Positions 1 through 10,060 of a stretch of 64,000 nt of DNA are shown here, in pieces. Below the pieces are notes generated by a model. It saw nothing but the letters and a program-made list of their open reading frames with translations, did not search any database and had not been told where the DNA came from. The DNA lies in NCBI GenBank assembly GCA_029215795.1, contig JARDYH010000001.1, positions 119,128,533 through 119,192,532 on the forward strand. The letters are read 5' to 3'. Position numbers and translations under genes: made by a program. The number at the start of each line of letters is the position of its first letter. The stretch's first letter is position 1. Source of the DNA: Anniella stebbinsi. Taxonomy: Eukaryota > Chordata > Lepidosauria > Squamata > Anniellidae.

Positions 1-411
1 ATAGGGGCTCTCTCTTTTTCACAGATCTATGGCCGCAAACTATGGCAGCCATAAAGGGCCATTTCCAAAGTTTGCAATCAAAGATCTATGAAAAATAGAG
101 AGCCCCCATCTTACCTTTAAATTGCAGCTCCAATGAATGAGGATGCATGGCAAAGGTAAGGCCTGCAGCAGCTCTGGGTTTGGGGGGAGGGAAGTAGATC
201 CAATGGACTCCCAGTTGACCTTGTGCCCAGCTTTCCTGGACTCCTGCTGTACAGCTGCACGCAGGCTGACCCACTTTGGAGGGGTGGCGAGCCTCACTTC
301 AGTTCCGAAACAAGGTGGCTCAGCCCCAAAACACCCCGAGTCGAATTGGGCCCATTTCAGAAGCTCCAAAACAGCTTCTGAAGCAGGTCGGGGGGGATGT
401 GCACAGCCCTA
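1..411. mobile_element. hAT-like non-autonomous element, 5' part cut by window edge
   Basis: The right end reads GATGTGCACAGCCCTA, the reverse complement of TAGGGCTGTGCAC, which matches the ends of the elements at 20652-22451 and 38325-39510. Positions 4-107 form an imperfect hairpin (GGGGCTCTCT near the start pairs with AGAGAGCCCC at its end), the same subterminal hairpin design as in those two elements. The left end and left target duplication lie outside the window, so the 8-bp duplication cannot be tested; the right copy would be gttaaaat (412-419). Reading frames in it are by-products of GC-rich sequence, not genes. Confidence 0.55.
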
Positions 412-929
412 GTTAAAATACTATTAATAAAACAGAGGATACATATAAAATACAGTTGGCTTCAGCTCTACACACCCCACCACCACCCATAGCTTCCTAT
501 ATCCCAGACCCTGGGGTCAAAGCACAGTATGTGGGAAGCTGAACTCTACCACTGCTCCTTCAACCTGAATTCCCATTTTCTTAAAGGCCCTGCCTCCTGT
601 ACTCATTCTTCCCTTGATTTGCACTTCCTGTGTTCCTTCTTATCTAAATCTTTGCATTCCTTTGTCTTTCACAATTCTCTATCCATTTTGACTCCATATT
701 CATGACAGGTCTCCTTTTGGCCTTCCATCCAATCACCATATTTTAAATTTTTCTGCTTCTCTTCTCTTCCACTCGGTGTTTGTAGAATAACAGTTCACCC
801 CATGGCTGAGGAATCAAGAGGTGGAATCAAATGGATCAGAATTTTGGACATGTTTTAACAAGTTGCCCACTACAAAATGGAGGTGGGAATAAATATTTGG
901 TAAATACAGCATTTTTAAAATATTTCTTA
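412..929. other. non-coding, no recognised feature
   Basis: Mixed-composition DNA with pyrimidine-rich stretches around 590-780. I see no coding frame, RNA gene or repeat I can name. Confidence 0.5.
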
Positions 930-1130
930 CAGTGATATACTGCCTTTCCTCCAAGGAGCCCAAGGTGGCATACATGAGCCTCTCCCTCTCTAATTTACCC
1001 TCACAACAACCTTATAAGGTAGGTTAAGCTGAGAGTCTGACTGATCCAAAGTCACCTACTCATCAGGGGACTAGAACCCAGGTCTTCCGAATCTCAGTCC
1101 AAAACTATTACCACTATACCAAGCTGACTC
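930..1130 (-). repeat. tRNA-derived SINE, antisense
   Basis: Read on the minus strand it starts with a tRNA-like head (box A region TATAGTGGTAATAG, box B-like GGGTTCTAGTCCC) and continues into a body containing CACCTTGGGCTCCTTGGAGG, a segment shared with the SINE at 19807-20035. The copy is diverged and its 3' tail (low-coordinate side) is short. It has no coding capacity; such elements are copied by LINE machinery. Confidence 0.7.
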
Positions 1131-1133
1131 TTT

Positions 1134-1164
1134 TTAAAATAAATAAATAAATAAATAAATAAAT
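1134..1164. repeat. (AAAT)n microsatellite
   Basis: About seven AAAT units next to the head of the antisense SINE. Since it sits on the head side, it is not that SINE's own tail. Confidence 0.9.
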
Positions 1165-2582
1165 GATATCTGTTTGTTTAATACAGTACAAATGCAGTAA
1201 AAAATAGCTAACTACTTTATGAAGTCTGACTGGGTGTTTAAAAGAACCTTCCAACCCCCCCACTCCCAATCCTTGCATCAAACATATCCCTTTAAAGAAG
1301 GACTGCTACAGACACATGAATGGTCAGGCAAGTCTGGTTTTGGTCACTCTTTTCAGGAAGTGACAGGCGTGAAGGTTAAGTGGATTTCCCACTAAGACCC
1401 CACTTGAGAGAAGAGGGAGCTTTCCTTGCTCTGCTTATATCCTTGCAGCCAGGTTAAAAGTTGCAGGTTGTGCCATTCTTCCACACGCCTCCTCCTAGTC
1501 AGGCACTTTTCTTTTATATGATTGGTCAGAACTCAGCAGCTCTGGCCAGTCCCCCTGCTCTCTGGTTAGCTGCCCCCTGTGGCTAGCCAGCTTCTCTTCT
1601 TCCAGGTTGGCCATCAACCAGGTAGTGTCCCCAGTGATGTCACAGATTCATGTGCTATATGCCACAGCCAGATGTGGAGTGTGTGGAGAGGAGTCCCAGC
1701 TTCTCTCAGCTACAAGGATAAGCTTGCTGTGGCAATTTTCTTGTTCATGTTCTGTTCACATATAAAGTGGGAATGGAAGTCTAATATTTTACATTAAGGG
1801 GAACTTGAATAAGGGGAGATATCTCCTCCATGATATTGCTCCTCAGTACAGTTTTGTGCATGTCTACTCAAAAGTTATGTCTCCGAGTGGTCAACAAGGC
1901 TTATTCCTGGATAAGTGTGTATAGGATTACAGGCCTTTTAGAATAGAAACTCAGCTGGGGAGAGTGTCAGGGGCAAAATAATTTAAGAAGGTAAATAAAA
2001 TACTCTTTATCTATGTATTCCTCTTGTAAGAACAAAAACAAAATTCCCCTTTTCTATATATGTAAACGGGACTGGCACATGAATAAAAACTGCCATCATG
2101 TTTAGTTTGATCTTGATAAGGGAGGCATATGCATTTTGTATCATTTCTAAGGAATGGAAAACGGTCCCCCTTCCCCAGCCAGGTTTTTTTTTTATTTTTT
2201 TGCAAATGAAACTTAAATATTAGCATGTAAGAATTGCTCAGCTGGGGCAAAAATGAGATTTTATTTTAAGAACTTTTAATGGGAACAAAAATGTTGCCTT
2301 ATGAAGTATTGCAAATTGTAGCTATTTGAGGCTGCAAGTAAATGCTAAATTTAAATTTCAGTGAAAGGGATTAATGAATATTTCTCCTACTTACACAACT
2401 TAGACAAAAACCTGTTAGGTACATTTGGATTAATTACATACTAAGAAGACTGGGCTAAATAAACTACATTTCATCCACTTTAAATGCTGCTCTCTATATA
2501 ATCACAGTATGCTCATAAAACATTACAGGGTGGAATGTTCATTTTACATTTCCTGAATCGCAGGTAGCTTTCAAAATATGCC
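1165..2582. other. non-coding, mostly unique sequence
   Basis: No gene seen. Holds one copy of a short dispersed palindromic motif (1850-1936) and T/A homopolymer runs near 2186-2204. The frames in this stretch have no family resemblance. Confidence 0.5.
1850..1936. repeat. short dispersed palindromic repeat (TACTC/TTACT type)
   Basis: Contains GCATGTCTACTCAAAAGT and, on the other arm, GTGTGTATAGGATTACAG. The same arrangement (ATGC-CTACT-AAGTAA, then a mirrored TTACT, then TATAGGAT) recurs about ten times in this window, for example at 10390-10475. Confidence 0.5.
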
Positions 2583-3110
2583 ATTTATTTATTTATTTCA
2601 TTTCTAATCCACCCAATAACTAATGTTCTTTGGGGAAATTAAAAAAGAGAGTTACTTTTAAAATACTATAGAAACAGTTAAAATATAAAATACAAAACAG
2701 GTATTTAAAAGAATAAAATACAATATAATGCAAAACAATAAACAGCACGGGAATCCATAAAACAGCCCCCCGCCTGCCCCTCCATTAAAACTAGGTCTTT
2801 AAAATGCCTGGGCAAAAAGAAAGGTCTTTGCTTTGTGCTGAAAATCTAACAACATAGGCACCAGGCAAATATCTTTGGAGAAATAATTCTGTAAGTCTGG
2901 GGCCACAACTGAGAAGGCCTCCTTTCTCTTGTAATCACCCATCTAGCTTCCTTCAGTGGGGACACCTAGCAGAGGGCTTCCAAAGATGACCTAGGGGTGC
3001 AAGCAGGTACATATGGAAGGAGACAGTCCTTTAGATAGTATGATCCCCAGCAGCTTGGGTCTTTAAAGATCAACACCAACACTCTGAATTTGGCTCAGAA
3101 ACAGGACTGT
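2583..3110 (-). repeat. L2-clade LINE, 3' end, antisense
   Basis: On the minus strand it runs from a decayed C-terminal coding part (a frame around GTGTTGGTGTTGATCTTTAA corresponds to the 'VLVLIFK' block of L2 ORF2) through a TTTTAA-rich 3' UTR to the tail ATTGGGTGGATTAGAAATGA followed by (AAAT)n at 2583-2599. The tail matches the L2 tails at 13390-13470 and 44035-44080. 5'-truncated; no intact frame remains. Confidence 0.7.
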
Positions 3111-3996
3111 GAGCCAATATTGCTGATGAAGCACTGGCATCTCATGATTTTATCAGCCAGCCCTTTGCAGCTCAGTTTAAAACTAACTGAATCCGGACCT
3201 GTTTGGGCTCACTGGACTTCTGTGGTGTATTCAGCTTGGCTTGCATTTGCGATCTGCGAGTATTTTCTGAATTCTGGGACTTTTTCCAGTTTTGGGGGGA
3301 TGTATGACATTCATTCAAATTGCAGGTGCAACATGTGTAATTTGCACAAATTCCAGCCACAATTTACATAATTTTTGCAATTTTCAAGGGCAATTATATA
3401 TGTTATTAAACAAAATCATCCAAAACAAAGAAAAATAAAAGAAGTAAATAAATAAAAAGAGATACGTTGAATTTAAATCAAATTATTGGCAGAGGGTGGT
3501 ACATTTAACCTCTATTCATATTTTTCACTTTGCTTTCAAAACCAAAATATATATGGAGTCTGTGGGCTGCTTACTATGTTTCTTTTTAATTCTTCTCTAT
3601 AACAAATTTATATTTAGTCTATTTTCAATAATCTGAGGAAAGGCTTTAATGTTTACTGCTATGCATTCCCTGATCAGTATATAGGGGGGAAATCTTTCCA
3701 TGTTTTATAAAAGTAAGGTGTTTTGACTTCAGTTAATATTAGTTAGTATGTCAATTTTTCTGTCATGGCTATTTGCCATAACTCCATATACTATTATTTC
3801 AATATTAGCAGTTCTACAGTTTTCCAACTCTCTGCTTGAATCTTAAATTAATGTTTTCAGCTGGAAACTAGAGTTAATTTAGTTCTTTTGGCTAACCTGG
3901 ATTGGCCTTATTCAGCCTGCCTAGACCCTTGATACAAGGAAATTACTGGAAAAAGGTCCTGCCCATTCCGTAGGTACGAGTCGTAAGCCTGGATAG
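3111..3996. other. non-coding AT-rich sequence
   Basis: No gene or named repeat. AT-rich, with A-rich runs at 3400-3460. Confidence 0.5.
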
Positions 3997-4207
3997 CTGG
4001 AGGCTGGTAGCGCTGATGTCAATGGGCCTGGGAGTCTGCTCTGGGTTTCAGAACCAGTCAGAATTCTAAAGGAGCTATCCAAGGTGCTAAGCCCATTTGG
4101 GGGACTGGGTTCAGCATCTTGGAAAGCTCCTTTAAAGTTATGACTGGATCTGACTGAAACCCAGAGTGGATCACAGCCTCACTGACATGGAGCCACCATC
4201 CTCCACT
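3997..4207. repeat. imperfect foldback (palindromic) element
   Basis: The two halves are inverted copies: CTCTGGGTTTCAG (about 4039-4051) is mirrored by CTGAAACCCAGAG (about 4154-4166), AAAGGAGCT (about 4069-4077) by AGCTCCTTT (about 4125-4133), and the outer GGAGGCTGGTAGC by CCACCATCCTCC. No clear target duplication found. It resembles a palindromic MITE but I do not recognise the family. Confidence 0.5.
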
Positions 4208-4231
4208 GGTCTGTATTATCATGTGGAACTG

Positions 4232-4290
4232 TCTGCTCAGAAGTAAGTGGGGTTTACTCCCAGGTAAGTGGGTATTACATTACAGCCTGA
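4232..4290. repeat. short dispersed palindromic repeat
   Basis: CTGCTCAGAAGTAAGTGG followed by TTTACTCCCAGGTAAGTGGG: a copy of the family described at 10390-10475. Confidence 0.45.
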
Positions 4291-4593
4291 AGAATGGTCA
4301 TCCATCTATTAATCTGTATCACTGCTGTAAAATGGTCTCTGCAAACATCTTAAGTAATTCCATCTTCTTCAGCGTTCCACATTTATGTATATTACAAGAC
4401 ATGATTGTTCCCCTTAAACCCTATGCAGGTGTTCAGCCTGCACATTTGCGGGCTAAAAGGGTGGTGAGGAGAGAGGGCACATACAAGCCACAAACTCAAT
4501 ATCCACAGGAATGTGGGCACCTCAAAGACATCCATGTGTTTAGCACTAAGGCCTGCAGGAGGGTTGTAAATGTGTTTTCCAATCACTCCAAAT

Positions 4594-5010
4594 TAGGGGT
4601 GTGCAAGGTTTTTGTTTCGATTCATTTTTAACTCAGATTTGCCCTGTTCGCAACCCTGAACATGAACAAGAGCACAGTTTTCGGAGAAAGAGCATTTTCA
4701 GATGGGGCGAGGGAGAACTGTGTTTCTCTACCATCGCTTTGCCTCTTACTTCTGTCCCATAATAGGGATGAGCAGCTTCCTCTTTCTTCACACAGGGAAG
4801 AAAGAGGAAGTACGCAACGACCACGTGGCCCATTCAGTGGGCATTTTTGTAGCACAGCTTCTCCTGCACACAGCAGGAAATGGTGCCAAAGTCAGAGCCA
4901 AGAAGAAATGGATTTTCTCGGTTGTATACACAGGGCTGCCACTGTCCCTTATGGAAGACGAATCTCTGAAAATATGCAGAGGTCTTTCACCTTCCATACC
5001 AACAAGTAGG
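4594..5010. mobile_element. hAT-like 5' end fragment (TAGGGGTGTGCAA terminus)
   Basis: Starts with TAGGGGTGTGCAAGG, nearly the left end of the element at 20652. Further in is a small hairpin (CTTCCTCTTTCTTC at about 4767 paired with GAAGAAAGAGGAAG at about 4797). I could not find a matching right end or a repeat of the left-flank octamer ctccaaat, so it is probably truncated; the right limit is a guess. Confidence 0.4.
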
Positions 5011-5418
5011 GAAGGCATGTATATGTGTGCATGTGAGCGTTTTGGCCAGCTTGCTTCACATTAATGATCATAACATTTCAGGCTTAAAAATTATATTTAA
5101 ATTATATTTGTAATCCAACACAATCTGTTGTGTTTGGTTATTGTTGTCGTTCAGCAGTATACACCAACATCACCTCCAAAAGAGGTTAGACTAATGATCA
5201 AAATATGACGCTAATTGCTATTCATTACACAAATCTAGTCATTCTGACAGAACAAAGATTGTAACTAAAGGAGAACATTTTTTCAGACAAGAGCTGCATT
5301 CCATTGTAGATAACATCGGGGGGGGGGGATGTAGGAGGTAGGCAGGGGCTCCAGTAAAAAGTGGATGGGTCCAAAGCAGAAAGTAGGTGTGTCCAAGATA
5401 AGTAGGTGTGGCCACCCT
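5011..5418. other. non-coding, no recognised feature
   Basis: No gene seen. A run of about ten G at 5319-5328 is the only notable sequence. Confidence 0.5.
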
Positions 5419-5477
<59 letters not shown>

Positions 5478-5478
5478 T
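5419..5478. repeat. compound (CT)n(CA)n microsatellite
   Basis: About 20 CT units (5419-5459) pass directly into about nine CA units, with looser CA-rich sequence to about 5565. The low-complexity frames over it (SLSLSL / ERERER) are artefacts. Confidence 0.95.
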
Positions 5479-5754
5479 CACTCACACATGCATGCATTCC
5501 CTTAGGAACATACACACAACACAGTCATTCATACACACCCATTCGTCCATACAAACACACGCACAGATGCCTCTCCCCTCCCCCATAGTAAAAAGGCTTG
5601 GGAAAAGCCTTCCATGCCATATAATTTGGAAAGCTTTTTTCAAGCCTGTTTGCCCCAATGAGTGTAGGGGAAGGATGGCAATTTGCAGCAAATAATGTGG
5701 TTGCAGTGCATCAGGAAATGCAAGTTAACTCTCCCTTCCCCAGCTTTAATCCTA

Positions 5755-5783
5755 ACCCCCCCCCCACACACACACACACACAC
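5755..5783. repeat. C-run and (CA)n microsatellite
   Basis: Eleven C residues followed by about nine CA units. Confidence 0.9.
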
Positions 5784-5989
5784 TGCTCCCCATGCACTGC
5801 AGTTAGCCTTCAACTGGGGGAAAAAGTCATCCCTAATTGCTACCAGGAGAGCAGGAGGGCTGCCTGGGAAGGGCCTGCAGGCCACATGTTAAGAAGTAAC
5901 TATGTCATACCATGTTAAAAATGCAAACAGTGCTATCCTGCTTTTCTTTTGGAGCAGTGACAGAAATGCTTAGCTGGATGGATGGATTT

Positions 5990-6096
5990 TCAGATGTTTG
6001 GGACTTCAACTACCAGACGCCCCTGCCAGCATGGCCAATAGTCAGGAATGCTGAGAGTTGACTTCCAAAACATTTGGAGATCTATGTTTGCCCCAC
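5990..6096. mobile_element. decayed palindromic MITE (ACTACAACTCCCATCA family)
   Basis: GATGTTTGGGACTTCAACTA at the left is mirrored by GAGTTGACTTCCAAAACATT at the right, with GCATGGCCAATAGTCAGGAA between. Same family as 36746-36882 and 48361-48492, but more diverged. Confidence 0.6.
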
Positions 6097-6469
6097 TGCT
6101 ACCATGGAAAATCAGCAGCAATGGGGTGCTGGATCCAAAATGGGGAAAACCTTCTTAGAGGAACTTCTGAAATAAGCTTGTACTCCCGAGAAACAGAGGT
6201 ATTTTAGAATAAATTTAGCTTCTTATATAAAAGGCCAATCTAGCCTTCAGATGTATAATTAGTATTGATGGGCAAACCTATCTATTTCCAATTTGTCTTG
6301 TATTTTGCAGTTAACCCATAATTCCATTCTGTTCCATTTCTGCATTAATCTCACAACACAATATGTATATATGTATTTATTTATTTGCTATATTTAAACT
6401 ATCTTTAAACAAAAGAATATTTGAAGAAGTGTGAAATCTCTTGGAAACCTAAGTTCCAATCTGCACATT
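6097..6469. other. non-coding, no recognised feature
   Basis: AT-rich; no gene or certain repeat. Confidence 0.5.
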
Positions 6470-6857
6470 ATTGTGGACGGAGGAAGTAAATGAAGAGACG
6501 AGACACGTGAAATGGGTTTAAACAAGGGCCACATTTATTGAAAGATCTGCAAAGGGGGTCCTAAAGGGCATCCAGTATAGGCCTATCCACAGGCCCCTCT
6601 TTTCCCCATTTTGGGAGAGCCATTCTAGCCTGTGAGTAGGCGCAATATCTCCGCCTCTCCATGTGCTGCCCCTTTCGGGGAGGGAGACCTTCCTGTGTCG
6701 CCTCCTCCCAGGCCGCAAGGCTCTGAGTAGGTGAGAGGAGTTGGTCTCAAAGGTAACCCTTATCTCCCAAGCCAGGCCTGTGAATGCTCACCAATTATCC
6801 ATACCTCTCTGGATGCCCCTTCCTATCCGCCACTGGGAGCATCAAGCCACTGACTTA

Positions 6858-7655
6858 ATCGCTTACACCCCATCTAGAGACCATTGCTTCCCGTAGCCCC
6901 CTCTGCAGATCATGCAAAAATAAATCGTTTCCTTGGTCCGACAAATGGACGCCATCTTGCCTATACAGCTCCCTCCAGAAAAGTGATACTCTTTTTACGG
7001 GCTTTCTCAAAGCTCTATGAACACTATCCATGCGCCCATCAAACCTGGGTAGGATGCAAGACCAAATCATCAATACGCCAGGCCACCGCTGCCTGATCAA
7101 CTGAAACGTGGGAATCGCTTGGAGAATGAGGGCCTTGCCCTTCCATAATCTTAGATCAGTACCTCCCAGGTGTATAAGCAGCACTGGGGGTGCAACGCAA
7201 GCCCCTTGTTGTTGAAACAATGTGGGCAATCGCTTGGAGAATGAGGGCCTTGCCCTTCCATAATCTTAGATCAGTACCTCCCAGGTGTATAAGCAGCACC
7301 TGGGGTGCAACGCAAGCCCCTTGTTGTTGAAACAATGTGGGCAATCGCTTGGAGAATAAGGGCCTTGCCCTTCCATAGTCCAAATACAGTACCTCCCAGG
7401 TGTATAAGCAGCACCTGGGGCACAATGCAAGCCACCTGTTGTTGAAACAATGTGGGCAGGAGGTGCTCCCACCACATTTCGCGTCTGCCCAACCACATAA
7501 TGTTGACATGTCAACACATCTCCAGCTGGGATCGAATACTAAAATCTCCATGCTCTGACAGATCCTTGAAGATTTCAATGTTAACTTTCTTATGGGCATT
7601 CTCCATAGCCCTATGATCGCTGCCCTCATGACTTTCCACCAATCCGCTTAGATAT
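6858..7655 (-). pseudogene. SGNH/GDSL-like hydrolase, transposon-derived, broken
   Basis: The downstream frame (7229-6855, 124 codons) shows VLLIHLGGTDL near residues 16-26, corresponding to the GxND block of SGNH hydrolases, and DGVHLSDQGND near residues 92-102, corresponding to the DxxH block with the catalytic Asp and His. In the first block the usual Asn is Thr (GGTD). The upstream frame (7629-7156) gives a more N-terminal part and then runs through repeated copies of the GxND region. The gene is interrupted because a 115-bp segment is present three times in tandem (7116-7460); 115 is not a multiple of three, so each repeat changes frame. The protein would act on ester bonds if active, but the missing Asn and frame breaks argue that it is dead. 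The N-terminal GDS block with the catalytic Ser is not recognisable. Alternative: an unusual CR1-type ORF1 esterase. Confidence 0.55.
7116..7460. repeat. three tandem copies of a 115-bp unit inside the hydrolase frame
   Basis: The sequence CGCTTGGAGAAT begins at 7116, 7231 and 7346, exactly 115 bp apart, and each unit ends with GTTGAAACAATGTGGGCA. Units one and two are almost identical; unit three is more diverged. Each unit covers the part of the hydrolase gene encoding the GxND block. Confidence 0.9.
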
Positions 7656-7660
7656 AGAAT

Positions 7661-8839
7661 TTTCCTCAACAGAGACACACTAAAAAACTACAAAAGGTCA
7701 ATGGGAATATGCCAGTACTGCATTAACTATATGTCCATCTGAAGGCAAGGGATCCCTGCATGTCTAAGATTACGGGGCCCAATGTTGGTGGCAAAATATT
7801 GTATCCTGGTTTATTCGTCTGAGGCTTGCAAAGCTCCCCACTTTGGTAGATTCTGGAAGTGTGATGCATATAAACAATGATTATTTTCAAAGAGCTGGGA
7901 TCTATCATTGTGTTGAATATTTCACACTTGGCTTGGATGCAGGTACAGGCTGTTAACTTGAAGTTGTACAGTGTAGTAGATTTGTGGTGGTGGTGTTGTT
8001 TTTAAACTACAAGTTGTGGCAAGTAGCCCATGGGCTAAAATCTTGAACAAGTAATATAGTCATGCAATATTAAAGAGTGTTGCTCTCTTCTTATCTAAAG
8101 GTATTTTTGATGTGCTACAGGGAGGGTCCCTTAACTAGGCATAGAGTACACATAGCTTATAACATTTTAAAATATTATCACTGGGTATATTGCCTTAGGA
8201 GAATCAATATGGGGGAAATAAAATTAATGTGATATCCCCCCCCTAAAAAAAGCTGTTCTCTAGCACTGTCCTTGTATTGCATAATTCTTGTGATCTATAA
8301 ACTAACACTGATCTCAAATCTTTTGGTGCTTGTATGTATGCAAACAAAATGAAACCACCCATGCAAGAAAAAGGTATCAGCAGACTTGGAGGAACCTGGA
8401 AAAGTAGTTTGCAGAAGTAAAAACAGTTTATGGGGAAAACCCTAAGGGACTGAGCATGCTACATGCCCACAGAATACTCAATGAGGGTTGAGAAGGGAAA
8501 GAAATGGAAAATCAAGGGGCCATCTTCATGGAGGATTTCCTGCAGCTTGGATGCATTGGGAAGTCCTTTGAGGCACGTGGCGTCATGGCCAGTGTGCTCC
8601 CAATCAGCTAATTATGTCTTGAAAAGCCACAGTATTGGAGAATCACTTTACTCCATTCTTTTTAGTTAAAGCGGCTTCCAGGTGCTTCCTCTGCAATGTG
8701 CCCGTTACTCCTAATTAAATCCTGGGTGTCCCTCTGTGACCTGGCTGTGACATGGTCAAGGGGTGAGGCTGCCCTTCCTCCATTCACTCCTTTTCCTAGC
8801 CCATTCCTGTTGAGAGCCTTGATTATGTGCTTCCATATT
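7661..8839. other. non-coding, no recognised feature
   Basis: Mostly unique AT-rich sequence. The frame at 8463-8669 has no recognisable domain. Confidence 0.5.
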
Positions 8840-8985
8840 GTTGTGTTACTTCGCTTCTCTGATGTTGTATTGTTTAGTTTCTCAGATGTTGTGTTTAGCT
8901 TCTCTGATTTTGTGCTGCTTAGCTTCTCTGATGTTGTATTGTTTAGCTTCTCTGATAGTGTGTTGTTTAGCTTCTCTGATGTTTG
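8840..8985. repeat. minisatellite, about 24-bp unit, six copies
   Basis: Repeats of TTGTTTAGCTTCTCTGATG plus a short variable spacer (TTGTAT, TTGTGC, TAGTGT). Units are imperfect; one is three bases shorter. Because 24 is divisible by three, a frame (plus strand) reads FSDVVLFSFSDVV repeatedly; I regard it as chance rather than a gene. Confidence 0.85.
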
Positions 8986-9849
8986 GGGTAGGAAGCTTTA
9001 AGTCCATGACAGTTTACTGAAATTGTGATAGTGGGGTGCTCTCATAGGAAGTCCTCAGATCCTGCCCAGGATAATCTAGGATTTTCCTTCTTCATAGAAA
9101 AGTGGGCATTTCCCCCCTCATCCACCCCATTTCCCCTACTCAGCAATTATTCCTTTCTATTTTTATTTTTTGCTTTGTACATTTACACTTTTCTGAATGC
9201 ATGCATTGTCAGAGTTGCGGACAGGAAGTAGTGATTGGGATGAGAGAAGGATGTCATTGCGAGCAGGGAAAAGTGGCAGAAAAGGATAAAGGGGTTGGAG
9301 CTCGAATTCCCTGACTGGGGCTTATTTGTATTCATGGGGAGCGAGTCTCTACCCTTCCTTCAAGAACTGACTGTTTGTAATGGGTTCGTTACTTTCCATT
9401 GAAAATGATGTACTAGCACGGAGGAGCCTGGACAAGCATGGGAAACAAACCTCTTTCTTTCGTCAGGCAGCATCTGGAAAATCGATGATGTGTAATTCTA
9501 CTCCACTACGTCCCACCCCGCTGACCCAGAAGTATGTTTCTTTATGCTTGGGGGCATGTCTGTTGCTGTGTAACACAGACGACTAAAGCTGATTCCCTAA
9601 TACTGCAGATAGTAGCACAATGCACTTTCCTTCTGTGGTCATGAGGATGGCCCCCAGGTGAATGGAACATCTTTGAAAAGAAGGATGGGGGAAAAGACCA
9701 ATAGATATAAAAAGGCAAGAGTGACTCATCTTATTGCCTGGGTAGGTTATTTCCTAGTAGATAGTGAGCAGCTATATTTAAAGCTGTGAAGCTAATTTTA
9801 AGCTCTGAAAAGCCACATAATTCAAATGGCTTTTAATTTTAATTCATGT
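8986..9849. other. non-coding, no recognised feature
   Basis: No gene or named repeat found. Short unsupported frames only. Confidence 0.5.
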
Positions 9850-10060
9850 GTTAATTAGTCTTGTTGCTGTTTTATTGATGTCTCATTGCTCAGCCTCTGG
9901 GAATGTTTTATATACTGGCTATTTTAATGCATTTTGTATTGCTTTTTTAATTTTAAAGTTTTATTATAGTATTGCATTATTGTATTTTTATACTTGCATT
10001 TTTCTTCCCAGCTTAGGTGGTCTTGCTTTTTAAATAAATAGGTACATAAATACAATAAAA
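9850..10060 (+). repeat. LINE/SINE 3' tail fragment (L2-like)
   Basis: A T-rich segment with TTTTAAT and TTTATA motifs ending in CTTAGGTGGTCTTGC and AAATAAATA, the general layout of the L2-type 3' UTR and tail seen at 13200-13470, but strongly diverged. Confidence 0.4.

Larger units (their letters stand above)
6470..7660 (-). mobile_element. decayed retroelement 3' region with SGNH-type hydrolase frame
   Basis: Read on the minus strand, a hydrolase-like coding part (about 7655 to 6858) is followed by a roughly 350-bp non-coding end with an AATAAA signal (complement of 6534-6539) and a terminus rich in CTCGTCTCTTCA. Hydrolases of the SGNH/GDSL type are known as accessory domains in Ngaro/DIRS-like tyrosine-recombinase retrotransposons, and an esterase domain is known in CR1-type ORF1 proteins; I favour the first from the sequence context, but no recombinase or reverse transcriptase is present here to prove it. 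A related end may be present at 47565-48090. Confidence 0.5.

Noticed and set aside
137..412. Overlapping frames on both strands at the window start
   Set aside because: Sit inside the hAT-like element; no domain, mirrored by a frame on the other strand.
4221..4631. 136-codon frame
   Set aside because: Runs through a dispersed palindromic repeat and into the start of a hAT-like element; no domain.
5225..5695. Ser/Leu- and Arg/Glu-rich frames
   Set aside because: Translations of the (CT)n(CA)n microsatellite.
7116..7460. CRISPR-like or satellite array
   Set aside because: Three 115-bp direct repeats without spacers inside a transposon coding region; simple tandem duplication in a eukaryotic genome.
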